The translations under genes and the position numbers were made by a program. Below are positions 1 to 9,132 of a stretch of 64,000 bases of DNA, piece by piece. The number at the start of each line of letters is the position of its first letter. The stretch's first letter is position 1. This stretch comes from Rhodospirillales bacterium (GTDB lineage: Bacteria; Pseudomonadota; Alphaproteobacteria; Rhodospirillales; UBA2165). The notes under the pieces are model-generated. The model saw nothing but the letters and a program-made list of their open reading frames with translations, did not search any database and was not told where the DNA came from. The DNA lies in the NCBI GenBank assembly GCA_012960465.1, contig DUBF01000148.1, positions 1 through 64,000 on the forward strand, in the 5' to 3' direction.

Positions 1-433
1 GTGAGAAAGGATGGCCAAAAGCTCCAACGGGTTTCCCCACCACAGGTTTGTTAACACAATCGAGCTTTGCTTCTGTTGCTATAGCCGGGATTTTATCAGG
101 AGAAATTTTGATAATTGCTAGATCCAACAGCATGTCGACGTAGATCAGTTTGGCATCGATAAACTTCTCGTCTTTAAAGGCAACTTCAAGACTTTTTGGA
201 TTGCGAGATGACACATGCGCATTGGTCATTATCCAGCCGGATGTCTTATCTAACAGAAATCCTGCACCCCGATGGGATCCCTTATTATCTTTAATGAAAG
301 GATACTTAACTCTAGTTTTTATTTTGACCGTGTAGGTATTTGCAACTTCGAAATAATTTGGAGCTTTTTTTGCTTGCTGAGAATAGGCTGGAGAAGAGAA
401 GAAGGAGAGAGCTAGAATAACGATATATTTCAT
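1..433 (-). CDS. Trypsin-like serine protease, C-terminally cut by window edge
   Basis: The reading frame opens at ATG 433 and runs off the left edge, so only 144 N-terminal residues are seen. Residues 1-19 form a signal peptide (hydrophobic core after a Lys, ending AYS before QQ), so the product is probably exported to the periplasm. The protein then shows TNAHV with the catalytic His at residue 73 and DLAII with the catalytic Asp at residue 104, spaced as in the DegP/HtrA-like S1C fold. GAFGHPFS near residue 137-144 fits the strand seen in HtrA-type proteases. The catalytic Ser lies outside the window. It differs from the full DegP homologue at 55168-56631. Family-level assignment is secure; substrate and presence of PDZ domains cannot be judged. 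Confidence 0.8.
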   Translation of the reverse strand, partial: MKYIVILALSFFSSPAYSQQAKKAPNYFEVANTYTVKIKTRVKYPFIKDNKGSHRGAGFLLDKTSGWIMTNAHVSSRNPKSLEVAFKDEKFIDAKLIYVDMLLDLAIIKISPDKIPAIATEAKLDCVNKPVVGKPVGAFGHPFS

Positions 434-638
434 GGTGGAATTATGCCATAAATTTATTTAGATGGAAACGTTCTCTTGTGTCTAATTATAATCCACGACG
501 ATCCGGTCTAAATATTGAAGCATAAAACGCAATCGATAAGAAAGGCCTCAATGGGTTTTGCCAAAAATATTCGTTCGTAAATTAACTTTATGGTTGATGG
601 TCTCGTATATTATAAAAAATAAAATCCAAAAACTTTTA

Positions 639-1967
639 CTAAGAATTTTTACTCACATCCCATTCGATCAGAAGCTTTTTAATGCCCCGAAAAGCAAGCG
701 TCGGGATGTAATCCCATTTCTGGCCCTTAACCATTCGCATATGCGGTAGTCGCCGCGCTAATTCTTCTAATATTATCTTCATCTCCAGCCTAGCAAGGGG
801 CGCTCCCATACAAAAGTGAACACCATTTCCAAAAGCGAGGTGTTTTTTCTTTTGCTTCCGGAAAATATCAAAACCATCACCATCTTCAAATACGCTGTTA
901 TCACGACTACCTGAACCGAGTGCCATTAGTATTTTCGCCCCCTTTGGGATGTCAAACTCCCCAATTTTTGTGTCGCATGTCGTGATCCGCCGCCATGCAA
1001 ATATTGAAGAATCGTAGCGGAGAATTTCTTCAACAGCATTTGGAATAAGTTTGGGGTCTTTACAAAGAGCGTCCCACTGATCTTTATTTTCCAAAAGAGC
1101 CCTCATCCCATTAGCAGAAGCTTGGGTCGTGGTTTCATGTCCGGCGAACTGCATCAGGAACATTACATTACACAGATAATTTACTGTAAATTTGGTTGGA
1201 TCAGATAAGTGAAGCCTAGCCATATCTCCCAGATAATTATCCCCGGGAGACATGAGCGCCTGGTCAACCAACTGTTTTGTAAATTCCCAATGCTTACTGA
1301 TATCATGCATCATCTCAATTTGCTCGTCTTCCGTGGGTTTACCCCAACTGACAACCGCACGAACGGCACCCAGTTGTTTGACCATTAGTGCTTTATCATC
1401 ATCAGCACCAAGGAAAATAAAAATTGCCAGCGCTGGAACTTCGTAAAGCAGCTGAGCAACAAGGTCCGCTCTCCCATTTTCAATAAAACGATCGATGAAG
1501 CCGTTGACGATACCTCTAATCCGGGGTTCAATTTCGTTAACACGTTTTGGAGTAAAAGCATCACCAAAAATCTTTTTATGTACTTTATGAGTAACGGGAT
1601 CCTCATCTACAAGAGATGGTTCGATAGAAATATCCAAACTATCGCGAACTTCAGCAGCTGCAGGACACATTGCCGTTACTGGATGGCGTGCCAAAGCAGC
1701 TGAGAATGTTTCTGGATCCCGAAAAATATTAACAATATCTGTATAATTCAACACCACCCAATAATTAGATTTCGGATCATAAAAAATAGGCTCTTCCTGA
1801 CGTGCTCGTTTAAAGAAATCAAACGGGTTCTTAATATAAGCTTCGCTAAAAGGCTCAAACTCTGAGGCTATTTTGGTAATAGGACATGTGGATTCATTAA
1901 AGCGTTCGCTGGCGTCGAGCTCTTTTGGTGAAGATTGGAACATACCGAGTTTCATTTGATTGGACAA
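639..1967 (-). CDS. Cytochrome P450
   Basis: This is a soluble bacterial P450, a haem monooxygenase that uses electrons from a ferredoxin or flavodoxin partner not seen nearby. From the start used here the I-helix motif AGHETT lies at residues 275-280, the K-helix ExxR (EEILR) at 313-317, and the haem-binding loop FGNGVHFCMG at 379-388 with ligand Cys386. The frame is open up to a GTG at 2003, but GAGGGAG lies 8 nt before a TTG at 1967, so I prefer that start (442 aa). The ATG at 1955 is a third option. It is the last gene of an apparent operon with an amidohydrolase, FAD monooxygenase and acyl-CoA synthetase. This suggests a catabolic hydroxylation or O-demethylation, but the substrate is unknown. 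Confidence 0.92.
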   Translation of the reverse strand: MSNQMKLGMFQSSPKELDASERFNESTCPITKIASEFEPFSEAYIKNPFDFFKRARQEEPIFYDPKSNYWVVLNYTDIVNIFRDPETFSAALARHPVTAMCPAAAEVRDSLDISIEPSLVDEDPVTHKVHKKIFGDAFTPKRVNEIEPRIRGIVNGFIDRFIENGRADLVAQLLYEVPALAIFIFLGADDDKALMVKQLGAVRAVVSWGKPTEDEQIEMMHDISKHWEFTKQLVDQALMSPGDNYLGDMARLHLSDPTKFTVNYLCNVMFLMQFAGHETTTQASANGMRALLENKDQWDALCKDPKLIPNAVEEILRYDSSIFAWRRITTCDTKIGEFDIPKGAKILMALGSGSRDNSVFEDGDGFDIFRKQKKKHLAFGNGVHFCMGAPLARLEMKIILEELARRLPHMRMVKGQKWDYIPTLAFRGIKKLLIEWDVSKNS

Positions 1968-2043
1968 ATTATTCACTCCCTCTTCTATTACCCTTATGAT
2001 CACAATGCTACTTGATTATTCTATCCGATCCTAGCATTAGAAC

Positions 2044-2661
2044 CTAATCTGAAATCTCTGAAATTATTTCATTGACGGACATTAGATCGCCGTATTTCTG
2101 TCCCATATCAAATAGGTTTGCTTCATGGGGGCCAATTGCTCGATCGCCAACGCAGTCCGTTACTATCACGGTCCGAAAATTATAACTCATCGCGTCGATG
2201 ACAGATGCTCGGACGCAGCCTGAAGTTGTGCAGCCAGTGACAAGGACTGTATCGACACCCTTACTGTTGTACCAGCCAGCGAGATTAGTGCCAAAAAAAC
2301 CTGAAGGTTGGGTTTTGCGAACAACGTACTCACCTTTAACTGGCGCGAGTTCTTCAACGATCTGACTACTTTTTGCTTCTTCGGTCAGACCTTTTAAACC
2401 AGGTGCCTTGACGCAGAAAATACCATTATCAGATCCATCATCTGAATAAACGACACGGGTCATCGCTATAGGCATCTTTTGCTCTCTGGCAAAGGCAAGC
2501 AAGTTAACGGTTTTATCGATGGCGTTCTTGATATTGCCACCACCAAATTGCTCGGGATCTGTAAAACCATTAACAAAGTCAACAATCAGCAGGCCGGGGC
2601 GTTCACCGATACCACTCAAATTACCAAAATTTTGTTTTTCGTATATATCCAGATCGCCCAT
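2044..2661 (-). CDS. Isochorismatase-family cysteine amidohydrolase
   Basis: A 205-aa member of the isochorismatase-like hydrolase fold. The catalytic triad is visible: Asp28 in VDFVN, Lys116 in VVRKTQPSGF and Cys149 in TTSGCVRAS. The TTSGCVRA sequence around the nucleophile is typical of N-carbamoylsarcosine amidase and maleamate amidase relatives rather than true isochorismatases. The likely reaction is hydrolysis of a small amide, releasing ammonia. AGAGGA precedes the ATG by 7 nt. It lies 21 nt downstream of the FAD monooxygenase gene, so an amide made during ring breakdown, as in nicotinate degradation, is an attractive substrate. That is inference from context. Confidence 0.88.
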   Translation of the reverse strand: MGDLDIYEKQNFGNLSGIGERPGLLIVDFVNGFTDPEQFGGGNIKNAIDKTVNLLAFAREQKMPIAMTRVVYSDDGSDNGIFCVKAPGLKGLTEEAKSSQIVEELAPVKGEYVVRKTQPSGFFGTNLAGWYNSKGVDTVLVTGCTTSGCVRASVIDAMSYNFRTVIVTDCVGDRAIGPHEANLFDMGQKYGDLMSVNEIISEISD

Positions 2662-2682
2662 TAATGGTTCCTCTGTTAATTG

Positions 2683-3900
2683 CTAGCCTAATGTAGCGGC
2701 ACGGCGGACGGCGGACAACATCGAAGTTCCCATCATGAATTGTTTGGCACGCTCTGGATCCGCGGCCATTGTTTTAAGTTCCGTTAAATTTTCTTTACGA
2801 GTTCTGGCATCTTTTGCCTCCAGGCGTTTTTTATTGGCTATAGTTTGCGCCTGTGTAAACTCATGGGTTGTTGTGCGGCGTTGAATGTCGTATGTGTCGA
2901 GCGCATTTTCATCTGCCCCTCCTCGCCATATTTTTATAATCTTATCGGCCGCGTTAACCGCATCATGTATACCGCCATTAAGTCCCATACCTCCAATCGA
3001 GTTATTCAGATGGGCTGCGTCCCCTGCAAGTAAAATCCGTCCCAGACGAAACTTTGAAGCTACGCGTTGATTAATCGTATAAACATTACGGTGGACAATT
3101 TCATAGTCACCTTCTTTCGGGAAAAATTTATGCATTCTCATCTGGACAGCATTATCGCTCATGACTTCGTCGTCAGTTTGCGACATGTCAGTTGGAAATA
3201 CGGCCCTCCAAAGCCCCGGAGGGCCATCGCCAGCAACCTTGAACAAATTGCTCCATTCATCGGGGTCAGCATAATAGTTTCTGTAACAGCATCCGCGGGC
3301 CGCCTCAAAGTCAAACGGCGTTGAATATACAACAAAACGTTCCGGGTAGGTAAATCCTTCAAAATCAATATCGCTTGACTTGCGAATTGTACTTCGGCCC
3401 CCATCGCAGCCGATTAAATAGGTGCCAGTGATTTTTTCGTTACCATTAGGCCCATTTATACTAAGAGTTATCTTCTCCGCATCCTGCTCTACCCCGGTAA
3501 CTTCGTGAGAAAACAAGACAGTTGAATCTGAAAATTTATCAAGCATAGAAAGTGCGATCTTTGCCAGTTTGAACTGTTCACATTGAATAACGTATGGGAA
3601 TTTGGTTTCATCAGCTAACAGGCGGTGATTGAATTTAGCAATAATTTTTCCTGTTGGCCGGTCCCAAAAATAAAATTCATCGCAGACCAGACCTTGCTTT
3701 TCTGCTTCTTTAGCCATCCCGATCTCATCAAGCATTTCAAGGGTTGCGGGATGAGTTGTTGCAGCCCGCGGATCATCTAGAAGATTACTTTCTTTTTCAA
3801 AAACCGTAACTGGAATACCAGCTTGCGAGAGCTTAAGGGCTGCGATTAGGCCAACGGGGCCGGCGCCTGCAATTAGAACGCGTTCACTTTTCTTAGACAT
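2683..3900 (-). CDS. FAD-dependent aromatic-type monooxygenase
   Basis: A 405-aa class A flavoprotein hydroxylase. The dinucleotide-binding GAGPVG motif is at residues 12-17, the DG motif (CDGGRS) near 165-170 and the GD motif (LAGDAAH, FAD ribityl contact) near 291-297. Such enzymes use NAD(P)H and O2 to hydroxylate phenols, aromatic acids or N-heterocycles. The length lacks the C-terminal thioredoxin-like domain of phenol hydroxylases, so it is closer to the 4-hydroxybenzoate or 6-hydroxynicotinate hydroxylase size class. It sits between the acyl-CoA synthetase (7 nt upstream) and the amidohydrolase and is probably cotranscribed with them. Substrate not determinable. Confidence 0.9.
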   Translation of the reverse strand: MSKKSERVLIAGAGPVGLIAALKLSQAGIPVTVFEKESNLLDDPRAATTHPATLEMLDEIGMAKEAEKQGLVCDEFYFWDRPTGKIIAKFNHRLLADETKFPYVIQCEQFKLAKIALSMLDKFSDSTVLFSHEVTGVEQDAEKITLSINGPNGNEKITGTYLIGCDGGRSTIRKSSDIDFEGFTYPERFVVYSTPFDFEAARGCCYRNYYADPDEWSNLFKVAGDGPPGLWRAVFPTDMSQTDDEVMSDNAVQMRMHKFFPKEGDYEIVHRNVYTINQRVASKFRLGRILLAGDAAHLNNSIGGMGLNGGIHDAVNAADKIIKIWRGGADENALDTYDIQRRTTTHEFTQAQTIANKKRLEAKDARTRKENLTELKTMAADPERAKQFMMGTSMLSAVRRAATLG

Positions 3901-3906
3901 TAATAT

Positions 3907-5526
3907 TTATTCCTTGGTGCGTTCACGTAATATGAATTTCTGAATCTTGCCAGTTGAGGTTTTTGGGAGGTCCCCAAAGACGACATGTCTGGGGCATTTG
4001 AAATGCGCCAGATTTTCACGGCAGAACTTAATAATTTCCTCCTCGGTTACAACATCTGCATCGGGTTTCAATTCTATAAAGGCACACGGTGTTTCGCCCC
4101 ACTTCTCATCTTCCTTTGCTACGACTGCGGCAGCTGATACAGCTGGATGCATATAAAGTGCATTCTCTACTTCGATAGAAGAAATGTTTTCACCACCAGA
4201 GATTATAATATCTTTGGAGCGATCTTTCAGTTGAATATAGCCGTCAGGGTGCATGACGCCGAGATCTCCCGAATGGAACCATCCGTCAGCTGTTGCATCT
4301 TTAGTCGCTTCAGGGTTTTTTAAATATCCCTTCATAACATTATTACCCCGGAACATGACCTCTCCCATGGTTTCTCCATCAGGTGGAACCGGCTGCATCG
4401 TAACGGGGTCAATTACATCTAGTTTGTCGAGCACAGCATAATTAACACCCTGCCGCGCATTCATTGCTGCTTTTTCCTGGTCTTGCAGTTCATCCCAGGC
4501 ACCCTGCCATGCGCAGACAGTTGCCGGACCATATGTTTCTGTAAGGCCGTAGGCATGGGTCACACGAAAGCCAGCTTCGCTGATTGATTGCAAGATCGCA
4601 GCGGGTGGAGGGGCGCCTGCGGTCATGACTTCAACGACATAATCAAATGGTTTTATTTCTTTTTTAGCAGCATTTACAACCATGCCTAAAACTATTGGTG
4701 CCCCACAAAAATGATTTATTTTATGTTCGGCGATTGCATTATAAATCTCTTTGGCACTAACGTTACGCAGGCAAACATTAGTTCCTCCATAAGCTGCAAT
4801 TGTCCAGGGAAAACACCAGCCGTTACAGTGGAACATCGGTAGTGTCCAAAGATAAGTTGGACCCTGGTTCAAATCCCACGCCATTGCATTACCAATAGAA
4901 TTCATGTAGGCGCCGCGATGACTGTAAACGACGCCCTTGGGGTTGCCGGTTGTGCCTGATGTGTAGTTTAGAGATAACGCCTGCCATTCATCTTCGGGTA
5001 ACTGCCACTCATATTCGGGATCGCCAGTGCTGATAAAGGCCTCGTAATCCATCTCGCCTATAAGCTCACCGCCACCGGCCAATATATCATCGACATCAAT
5101 TACCAGTGGTGCTGAAGAACAATCTTCAAGGGCTTTTTTTATGGTAGTTGAGAATTCTTTATCGGTCAGCAAAACCTTGGCTTCCCCGTGGTCAAGAATA
5201 AAAGAAATGGTCGCTGCATCCAATCTGATATTGAGAGCATTTAGAACTGCACCTGCCATTGGAATACCAAAATGGGCTTCGTAGGTTTCCGGGGTATTTG
5301 CACCCATAATGGCTACTGTGTCACCTTTCCCAATGCCCAGTTTTTTTAATGCACTGGCTAATTGGCGCGTACGCGCATATGTTTGGGACCACGTGTAACG
5401 CCGCGTGCCGTGGATGACTGATAAACGGTCCGGATAGACCTTGGCAGTACGTTCAATAAAACTCAGGGGTGATAGAGGTACAAAATTAGCTTTAACCTGA
5501 TCAAGTTCTTCATAAGCATTAGGCAT
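3907..5526 (-). CDS. AMP-forming acyl-CoA synthetase
   Basis: A 539-aa ANL-superfamily ligase that activates a carboxylic acid through an acyl-AMP to its CoA thioester. The P-loop-like YTSGTTGNPKG is near residue 190, the adenine-binding YGLTETYGP is in the middle, the SGDLG and KDRSKDIIISGGENIS hinge follows, and the catalytic Lys lies in PKTSTGKIQK close to the C-terminus. The frame extends to a TTG at 5541, but an ATG at 5526 is the more likely start. The sequence resembles medium- or long-chain fatty acid and aryl-acid CoA ligases. In this run it probably activates the acid substrate or product of the neighbouring oxygenases, an inference from context. Confidence 0.92.
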   Translation of the reverse strand: MPNAYEELDQVKANFVPLSPLSFIERTAKVYPDRLSVIHGTRRYTWSQTYARTRQLASALKKLGIGKGDTVAIMGANTPETYEAHFGIPMAGAVLNALNIRLDAATISFILDHGEAKVLLTDKEFSTTIKKALEDCSSAPLVIDVDDILAGGGELIGEMDYEAFISTGDPEYEWQLPEDEWQALSLNYTSGTTGNPKGVVYSHRGAYMNSIGNAMAWDLNQGPTYLWTLPMFHCNGWCFPWTIAAYGGTNVCLRNVSAKEIYNAIAEHKINHFCGAPIVLGMVVNAAKKEIKPFDYVVEVMTAGAPPPAAILQSISEAGFRVTHAYGLTETYGPATVCAWQGAWDELQDQEKAAMNARQGVNYAVLDKLDVIDPVTMQPVPPDGETMGEVMFRGNNVMKGYLKNPEATKDATADGWFHSGDLGVMHPDGYIQLKDRSKDIIISGGENISSIEVENALYMHPAVSAAAVVAKEDEKWGETPCAFIELKPDADVVTEEEIIKFCRENLAHFKCPRHVVFGDLPKTSTGKIQKFILRERTKE

Positions 5527-5667
5527 TAGTAATACATCCAAACAATTCTATGCATTTATTGACACTGTAAATTTTTGAGTATTAAATTTTGCCACAATGG
5601 CAAGTTGCTAGACAAGGTAAATTGTTTTTGATTTGCAGAGAACCATTGTCGAGGGAAACGAATATTT

Positions 5668-6117
5668 TTACGTAACCTCAAAGAATGACAGCCGTACAGC
5701 ATCGGGATCGCGTCCACCGCTACCAATAAATATGGTGTGGTTGAGCCAGGCATGTTGAGGAGCAGAAGTTTCGAACCAAGGAGTACATCTAAAATAGTAA
5801 CTATTATCTTCAACCGGTTCTCCGCGTTTTAATATTTGCATCACCTCATCTGGACCGTGGCGATAACCCTGATTGCTTACGTAAATTAGGGCTCCATCCA
5901 CAGCTTCTATTGTGTAGCGAGCATCCAAATATGTTACATTGTCTTCGCGGATATATTGCCAATCTGCTCCTCCTGGGAGTATTTTACCCTGTAGTTTTGG
6001 TCCAGTCACCGTTCCACTACTAATATCAATGATGCGTCTATGTCCAATTGGTGTCATACCAAGATCCTTGATTGGTAACAGACTTATGGATGCTTCAAAT
6101 GCCAAAACTAGTTCCAT
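5668..6117 (-). CDS. DUF3237 family protein
   Basis: A 149-aa soluble protein matching the DUF3237 (UPF0311) pattern: an N-terminal FEASISLLPIKDLG strand, GHRRIIDISSGTVTGPKL, GGADWQ, ARYTIEAVDGALIYVSNQGYR and a C-terminal NHTIFIGSGGR. The family forms a beta-barrel and has no established biochemical role. It often lies beside catabolic oxygenase or CoA-ligase genes, as here. AAGGAT precedes the ATG by about 8 nt, and the stop of the upstream EamA gene is 5 nt away, so it is clearly in the same transcript. A 141-bp gap separates it from the acyl-CoA synthetase gene. Confidence 0.85.
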   Translation of the reverse strand: MELVLAFEASISLLPIKDLGMTPIGHRRIIDISSGTVTGPKLQGKILPGGADWQYIREDNVTYLDARYTIEAVDGALIYVSNQGYRHGPDEVMQILKRGEPVEDNSYYFRCTPWFETSAPQHAWLNHTIFIGSGGRDPDAVRLSFFEVT

Positions 6118-6122
6118 TTTTT

Positions 6123-6989
6123 TTATCCTTTTTTTAGGTTTATCTCTCTAATTGCAATGTAGACACCAGTAGCAATAACGATTGCAATTCCAACCCAGCC
6201 CCATTTATCAGGAAAGGCATCAAACAATATATAGCCTATCATAGTCGCCCAGATGATTTGAGTATAAACAAAAGGCGCAATTATATTGGCAGCAACAAAA
6301 CTGAAAGCACCGATAATAAAGATTTGGCCGAGTGTTGCGAGGGTCGTGAACCCAAATAGGATCCAGAAATCGCTGATGCCTGGTGCATTCCAAAATATTA
6401 GAAGTAAAGGGCTAAGAATTATTGCCCCTAAAAATGAAGTGTAGAAGGTTGACGCGAGTATTGGGGCTTCATTAGCCAGTTTTCTATTAGCAATATAATA
6501 CGCGGCGAGGAAAATACCGGCGCCTAGTGCAATAAAGTAACCTGTTCGATCACCATCCATTGTTGGGCGCAGAATGATAAGCACCCCAATAAAACCAATA
6601 ATAACTGAAATGGTTCTTCTTAAGCCGATTGGTTCGCCGAGAATTGCTGGGGACAAAGCTGTTACAATAAGGGGTGCAACAAATACCATGGCAGTTGCAT
6701 CAGCAATATTAATGAAATTGATTGCCCAGTAAAAAAGCCCAAGTCCAAATGCAATAAACGAGCTTCTTAATGCTTGAGGAAGTAATTTATCGGGAATGAG
6801 GCGGCGTACACCATTTTTTTTGATTACGATAGGTGCGAGTATCAGGCTGGTTGTAACGAATTGAATAAACAAGATTGTCAGTGGTGAGTAGCTGGGGGCT
6901 AATAATTTGGCGATACCATCTTTTGAAGAATTGACCGCCATGGCAGCTAACATTAATGAAATACCCAGCAAAGGATTTGTTTTATCCAT
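6123..6989 (-). CDS. EamA/DMT-family permease
   Basis: A 288-aa integral membrane protein with about ten hydrophobic segments arranged as two EamA repeats (5+5), the drug/metabolite transporter architecture. The start is an ATG 6 nt from the stop of a second EamA gene (6996-7910), and the DUF3237 gene follows 5 nt later. Members move small metabolites or amino acid-like compounds across the inner membrane, and direction and substrate are not predictable from sequence. Two adjacent EamA genes could work as separate carriers or as a paired transporter. Both probably serve the catabolic run they sit in. Confidence 0.88.
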   Translation of the reverse strand: MDKTNPLLGISLMLAAMAVNSSKDGIAKLLAPSYSPLTILFIQFVTTSLILAPIVIKKNGVRRLIPDKLLPQALRSSFIAFGLGLFYWAINFINIADATAMVFVAPLIVTALSPAILGEPIGLRRTISVIIGFIGVLIILRPTMDGDRTGYFIALGAGIFLAAYYIANRKLANEAPILASTFYTSFLGAIILSPLLLIFWNAPGISDFWILFGFTTLATLGQIFIIGAFSFVAANIIAPFVYTQIIWATMIGYILFDAFPDKWGWVGIAIVIATGVYIAIREINLKKG

Positions 6990-6995
6990 ATTGGC

Positions 6996-7910
6996 TTATG
7001 CTTGAACGGGTTTTTGTTTTTGTTGGCTGTCTCGAGCGGAAACTACAATTGCAATGACGACAAGTGCAAAACCGCCAAGCAGTCTCAAAGAAACTGGCTC
7101 CGCCAATAACCAGGCTCCTAATAAAATGGCTGTCACTGGGTTTAGTCCAACTGCAATTGTTGCTTGCGTCGGAGAAATCATCTGAAGGGCGCGTCCCCAT
7201 GCAAGAAACATTACTGAGCCACCGGGGACTGCCAAAAGAAATATTATAAACCATCCCTCAAGATCAAAAGAGAGTGATCCCGTAAATGGTTTGGCAAATA
7301 TAATGGCAAGAATAGAGAGCGTAACAACGCCAAAAAATAAGGTATAAGTCATTAATGCTAAATTACCATACCGCACCAGGTATTTTCTCGAAAAAACATT
7401 AAAAATTGATGCCGAAAACATTCCCAGGAACATAAATGCATCTCCCGTTAATGCATTTGGAGCAACGCTGCCAATATCCTCACCAAGAGCAATTGTGGTA
7501 CCAGCCATGGCAATCACGACGGCAATTGATTTTGTTGCGGTTAATTTTTCAATTCTAAAAACCGCGGCCAGTAATACGGTGATTAATGGCATGGCTGAAA
7601 ACAGTAAGCCCCCGCGGGCAGCTGTTGTATCTTCCAGAGATTTTGCCATGCAATAAGGGAAAGCTGCAAACATAACAATTCCCAATGCAATCAATGCGAG
7701 CCAGTCGCCAGTTTGAATTTTCGGTGGTTTGCGGGTGAAATATAAAATACCCGCCAGTACCAGACCGCCCAGACAATAGCGCAGAGCAGCGAGGGATAGG
7801 GGATCTGTTTGATCAATTATGAGACGAGTTAAGGCGACTGTCATCCCGCCTATGGTTGTAGACAGACTGGCATAGAAAAAGCCGAGGATAAGAACTTTTG
7901 TTGGGTGCAT
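6996..7910 (-). CDS. EamA/DMT-family permease
   Basis: A 304-aa inner-membrane protein with two EamA domains and about ten transmembrane segments, ending in a short polar tail rich in Gln and Lys. It is the first of two tandem EamA genes and lies 15 nt downstream of the VOC gene. The two EamA proteins are clearly divergent from each other, so this is not a recent duplication. Likely role: uptake or release of the compound handled by the P450 / FAD monooxygenase / CoA-ligase genes of the same run. Substrate unknown. Confidence 0.88.
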   Translation of the reverse strand: MHPTKVLILGFFYASLSTTIGGMTVALTRLIIDQTDPLSLAALRYCLGGLVLAGILYFTRKPPKIQTGDWLALIALGIVMFAAFPYCMAKSLEDTTAARGGLLFSAMPLITVLLAAVFRIEKLTATKSIAVVIAMAGTTIALGEDIGSVAPNALTGDAFMFLGMFSASIFNVFSRKYLVRYGNLALMTYTLFFGVVTLSILAIIFAKPFTGSLSFDLEGWFIIFLLAVPGGSVMFLAWGRALQMISPTQATIAVGLNPVTAILLGAWLLAEPVSLRLLGGFALVVIAIVVSARDSQQKQKPVQA

Positions 7911-7925
7911 AGTTGAATTTAGATC

Positions 7926-8309
7926 TTAATCTGGCATATGTATGAGTTCGACGACCACGCCGTCAGGGTCATTTATAAAAAACTGGCGCCGGTCTGAACC
8001 TGGTACGCCGACTTCTGTATATGGTATCGAGAGATTTATTAAATGTTCACGCATTGCCTCGAAGTCTTTTATACGAAGAGCGAAGTGGGAAATCGCTGCA
8101 TGTTTTGATCCTGTTAGAAGTTTATTGTCAGGCAGCGGTGAAATTATGTGAACAATGGGCATATTATCCATGTACATCCAATGACCTGGACGATCAAATT
8201 CTGGTCGTTCTCCTGAGACAAGGCCGAGAACGTCAGTATAAAAACTAGCTGAACGATCTATATCTGCGGTCTCAATATTGATATGATTTAGTTCAAGGAT
8301 ATGGTTCAC
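7926..8309 (-). CDS. VOC-family (glyoxalase/dioxygenase fold) protein
   Basis: A single vicinal-oxygen-chelate domain. Likely metal ligands are His9 in LNHINIETAD, a His in the central ISHFALRIKDF, and the Glu of VVVELIHM near the C-terminus. RQFFINDPDGVVVEL is the classic glyoxalase-like end. The frame opens at a TTG (8330), but GGGAG precedes a GTG at 8309 by 9 nt, giving a 127-aa protein that fits the family better. It is the first gene of the leftward run and is divergent from an SDR gene whose start is 88 nt away. Function could be a lyase, isomerase or dioxygenase step. Confidence 0.85.
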   Translation of the reverse strand: MNHILELNHINIETADIDRSASFYTDVLGLVSGERPEFDRPGHWMYMDNMPIVHIISPLPDNKLLTGSKHAAISHFALRIKDFEAMREHLINLSIPYTEVGVPGSDRRQFFINDPDGVVVELIHMPD

Positions 8310-8397
8310 TCGGTCTAACTCCCACTTCAACCTCTTGAGTGTCGGGTTTTATTCTATACACTTTTATAACGTTGGAAAGGTAGAGGATCAAAGAATT

Positions 8398-9132
8398 ATG
8401 AAGAAAGTACTCATTGTTACCGGCGGAAGCCGGGGGATTGGTCATGCGACCTCAGTATTGGCGGCAAAGACCGGATGGGATGTCTGTGTAAACTATGTCA
8501 GGAACAAGGTTCGTGCTGATGAAACTGTCGCTAAAATTCAAGCTACTGGCCAGCGTGCCATTGCGGTTCGGGCTGATATTAATAATGAGCAAGATGTCAT
8601 CCGTTTATTTGAAACGTGTAGTGCTGAACTCGGAGTTGTGACGGGGGTTGTTAATAGTGCGGGCATTGTTGAGCCGTATTGCCGGGTAGATGAGCTAAAA
8701 TATGAAGAAATTATACCGCTGATTAATATTAACGTTGTTGCGATGATGATTGTTACACGTGAAGCGATTAAGCGCATGTCGACAAAAAATAATGGTTCAG
8801 GTGGCTCGATTGTTTTATTGTCGTCGGTTTCGGCGCGTATTGGAGCGCCTGGGGTCTGCGTTGCCTATGCGGCAAGTAAAGGCGCGGTAGATAGCTTTGC
8901 ATGGGGGGCCGCACAGGAAGTTGTCGGCGAAGGTATTAGGATTAATGCAGTTAGTCCCGGTCTCATTGATACTGAAATCCAGCCGGAAGGACGGGTGAAG
9001 CGAGATGGACCAAAGCTACCTATGGGCCGGGTAGGTCAGCCTGAAGAAGTTGCACGGGCTATTGTGTGGTTATTATCTGAAGACGCATCTTATGTTGCTG
9101 GATCTAATCTTGACGTCGCCGCTGGTCGTTAG
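8398..9132 (+). CDS. SDR-family NAD(P)-dependent oxidoreductase
   Basis: A 244-aa classical short-chain dehydrogenase. The Rossmann motif TGGSRGIG is at residues 8-15, NSAGI (the NNAG equivalent) near 86-90, and the catalytic Ser143, Tyr157 and Lys161 are in LLSSVS and YAASK. The C-terminus has PMGRVGQPEEVARAIVWLLSEDASYVAG, as in FabG-like enzymes. The frame extends upstream to GTG 8335, but AGAGGA before ATG 8398 fixes the start. It probably oxidises an alcohol or reduces a ketone. It is divergent from the VOC-led run and overlaps the convergent EamA gene by 4 nt at its 3' end. Confidence 0.92.
   Translation: MKKVLIVTGGSRGIGHATSVLAAKTGWDVCVNYVRNKVRADETVAKIQATGQRAIAVRADINNEQDVIRLFETCSAELGVVTGVVNSAGIVEPYCRVDELKYEEIIPLININVVAMMIVTREAIKRMSTKNNGSGGSIVLLSSVSARIGAPGVCVAYAASKGAVDSFAWGAAQEVVGEGIRINAVSPGLIDTEIQPEGRVKRDGPKLPMGRVGQPEEVARAIVWLLSEDASYVAGSNLDVAAGR

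Noticed and set aside
150..335. Plus-strand ORF at the left edge
   Set aside because: It is antisense to the serine protease gene, whose signal peptide and His/Asp motifs show which strand is coding.
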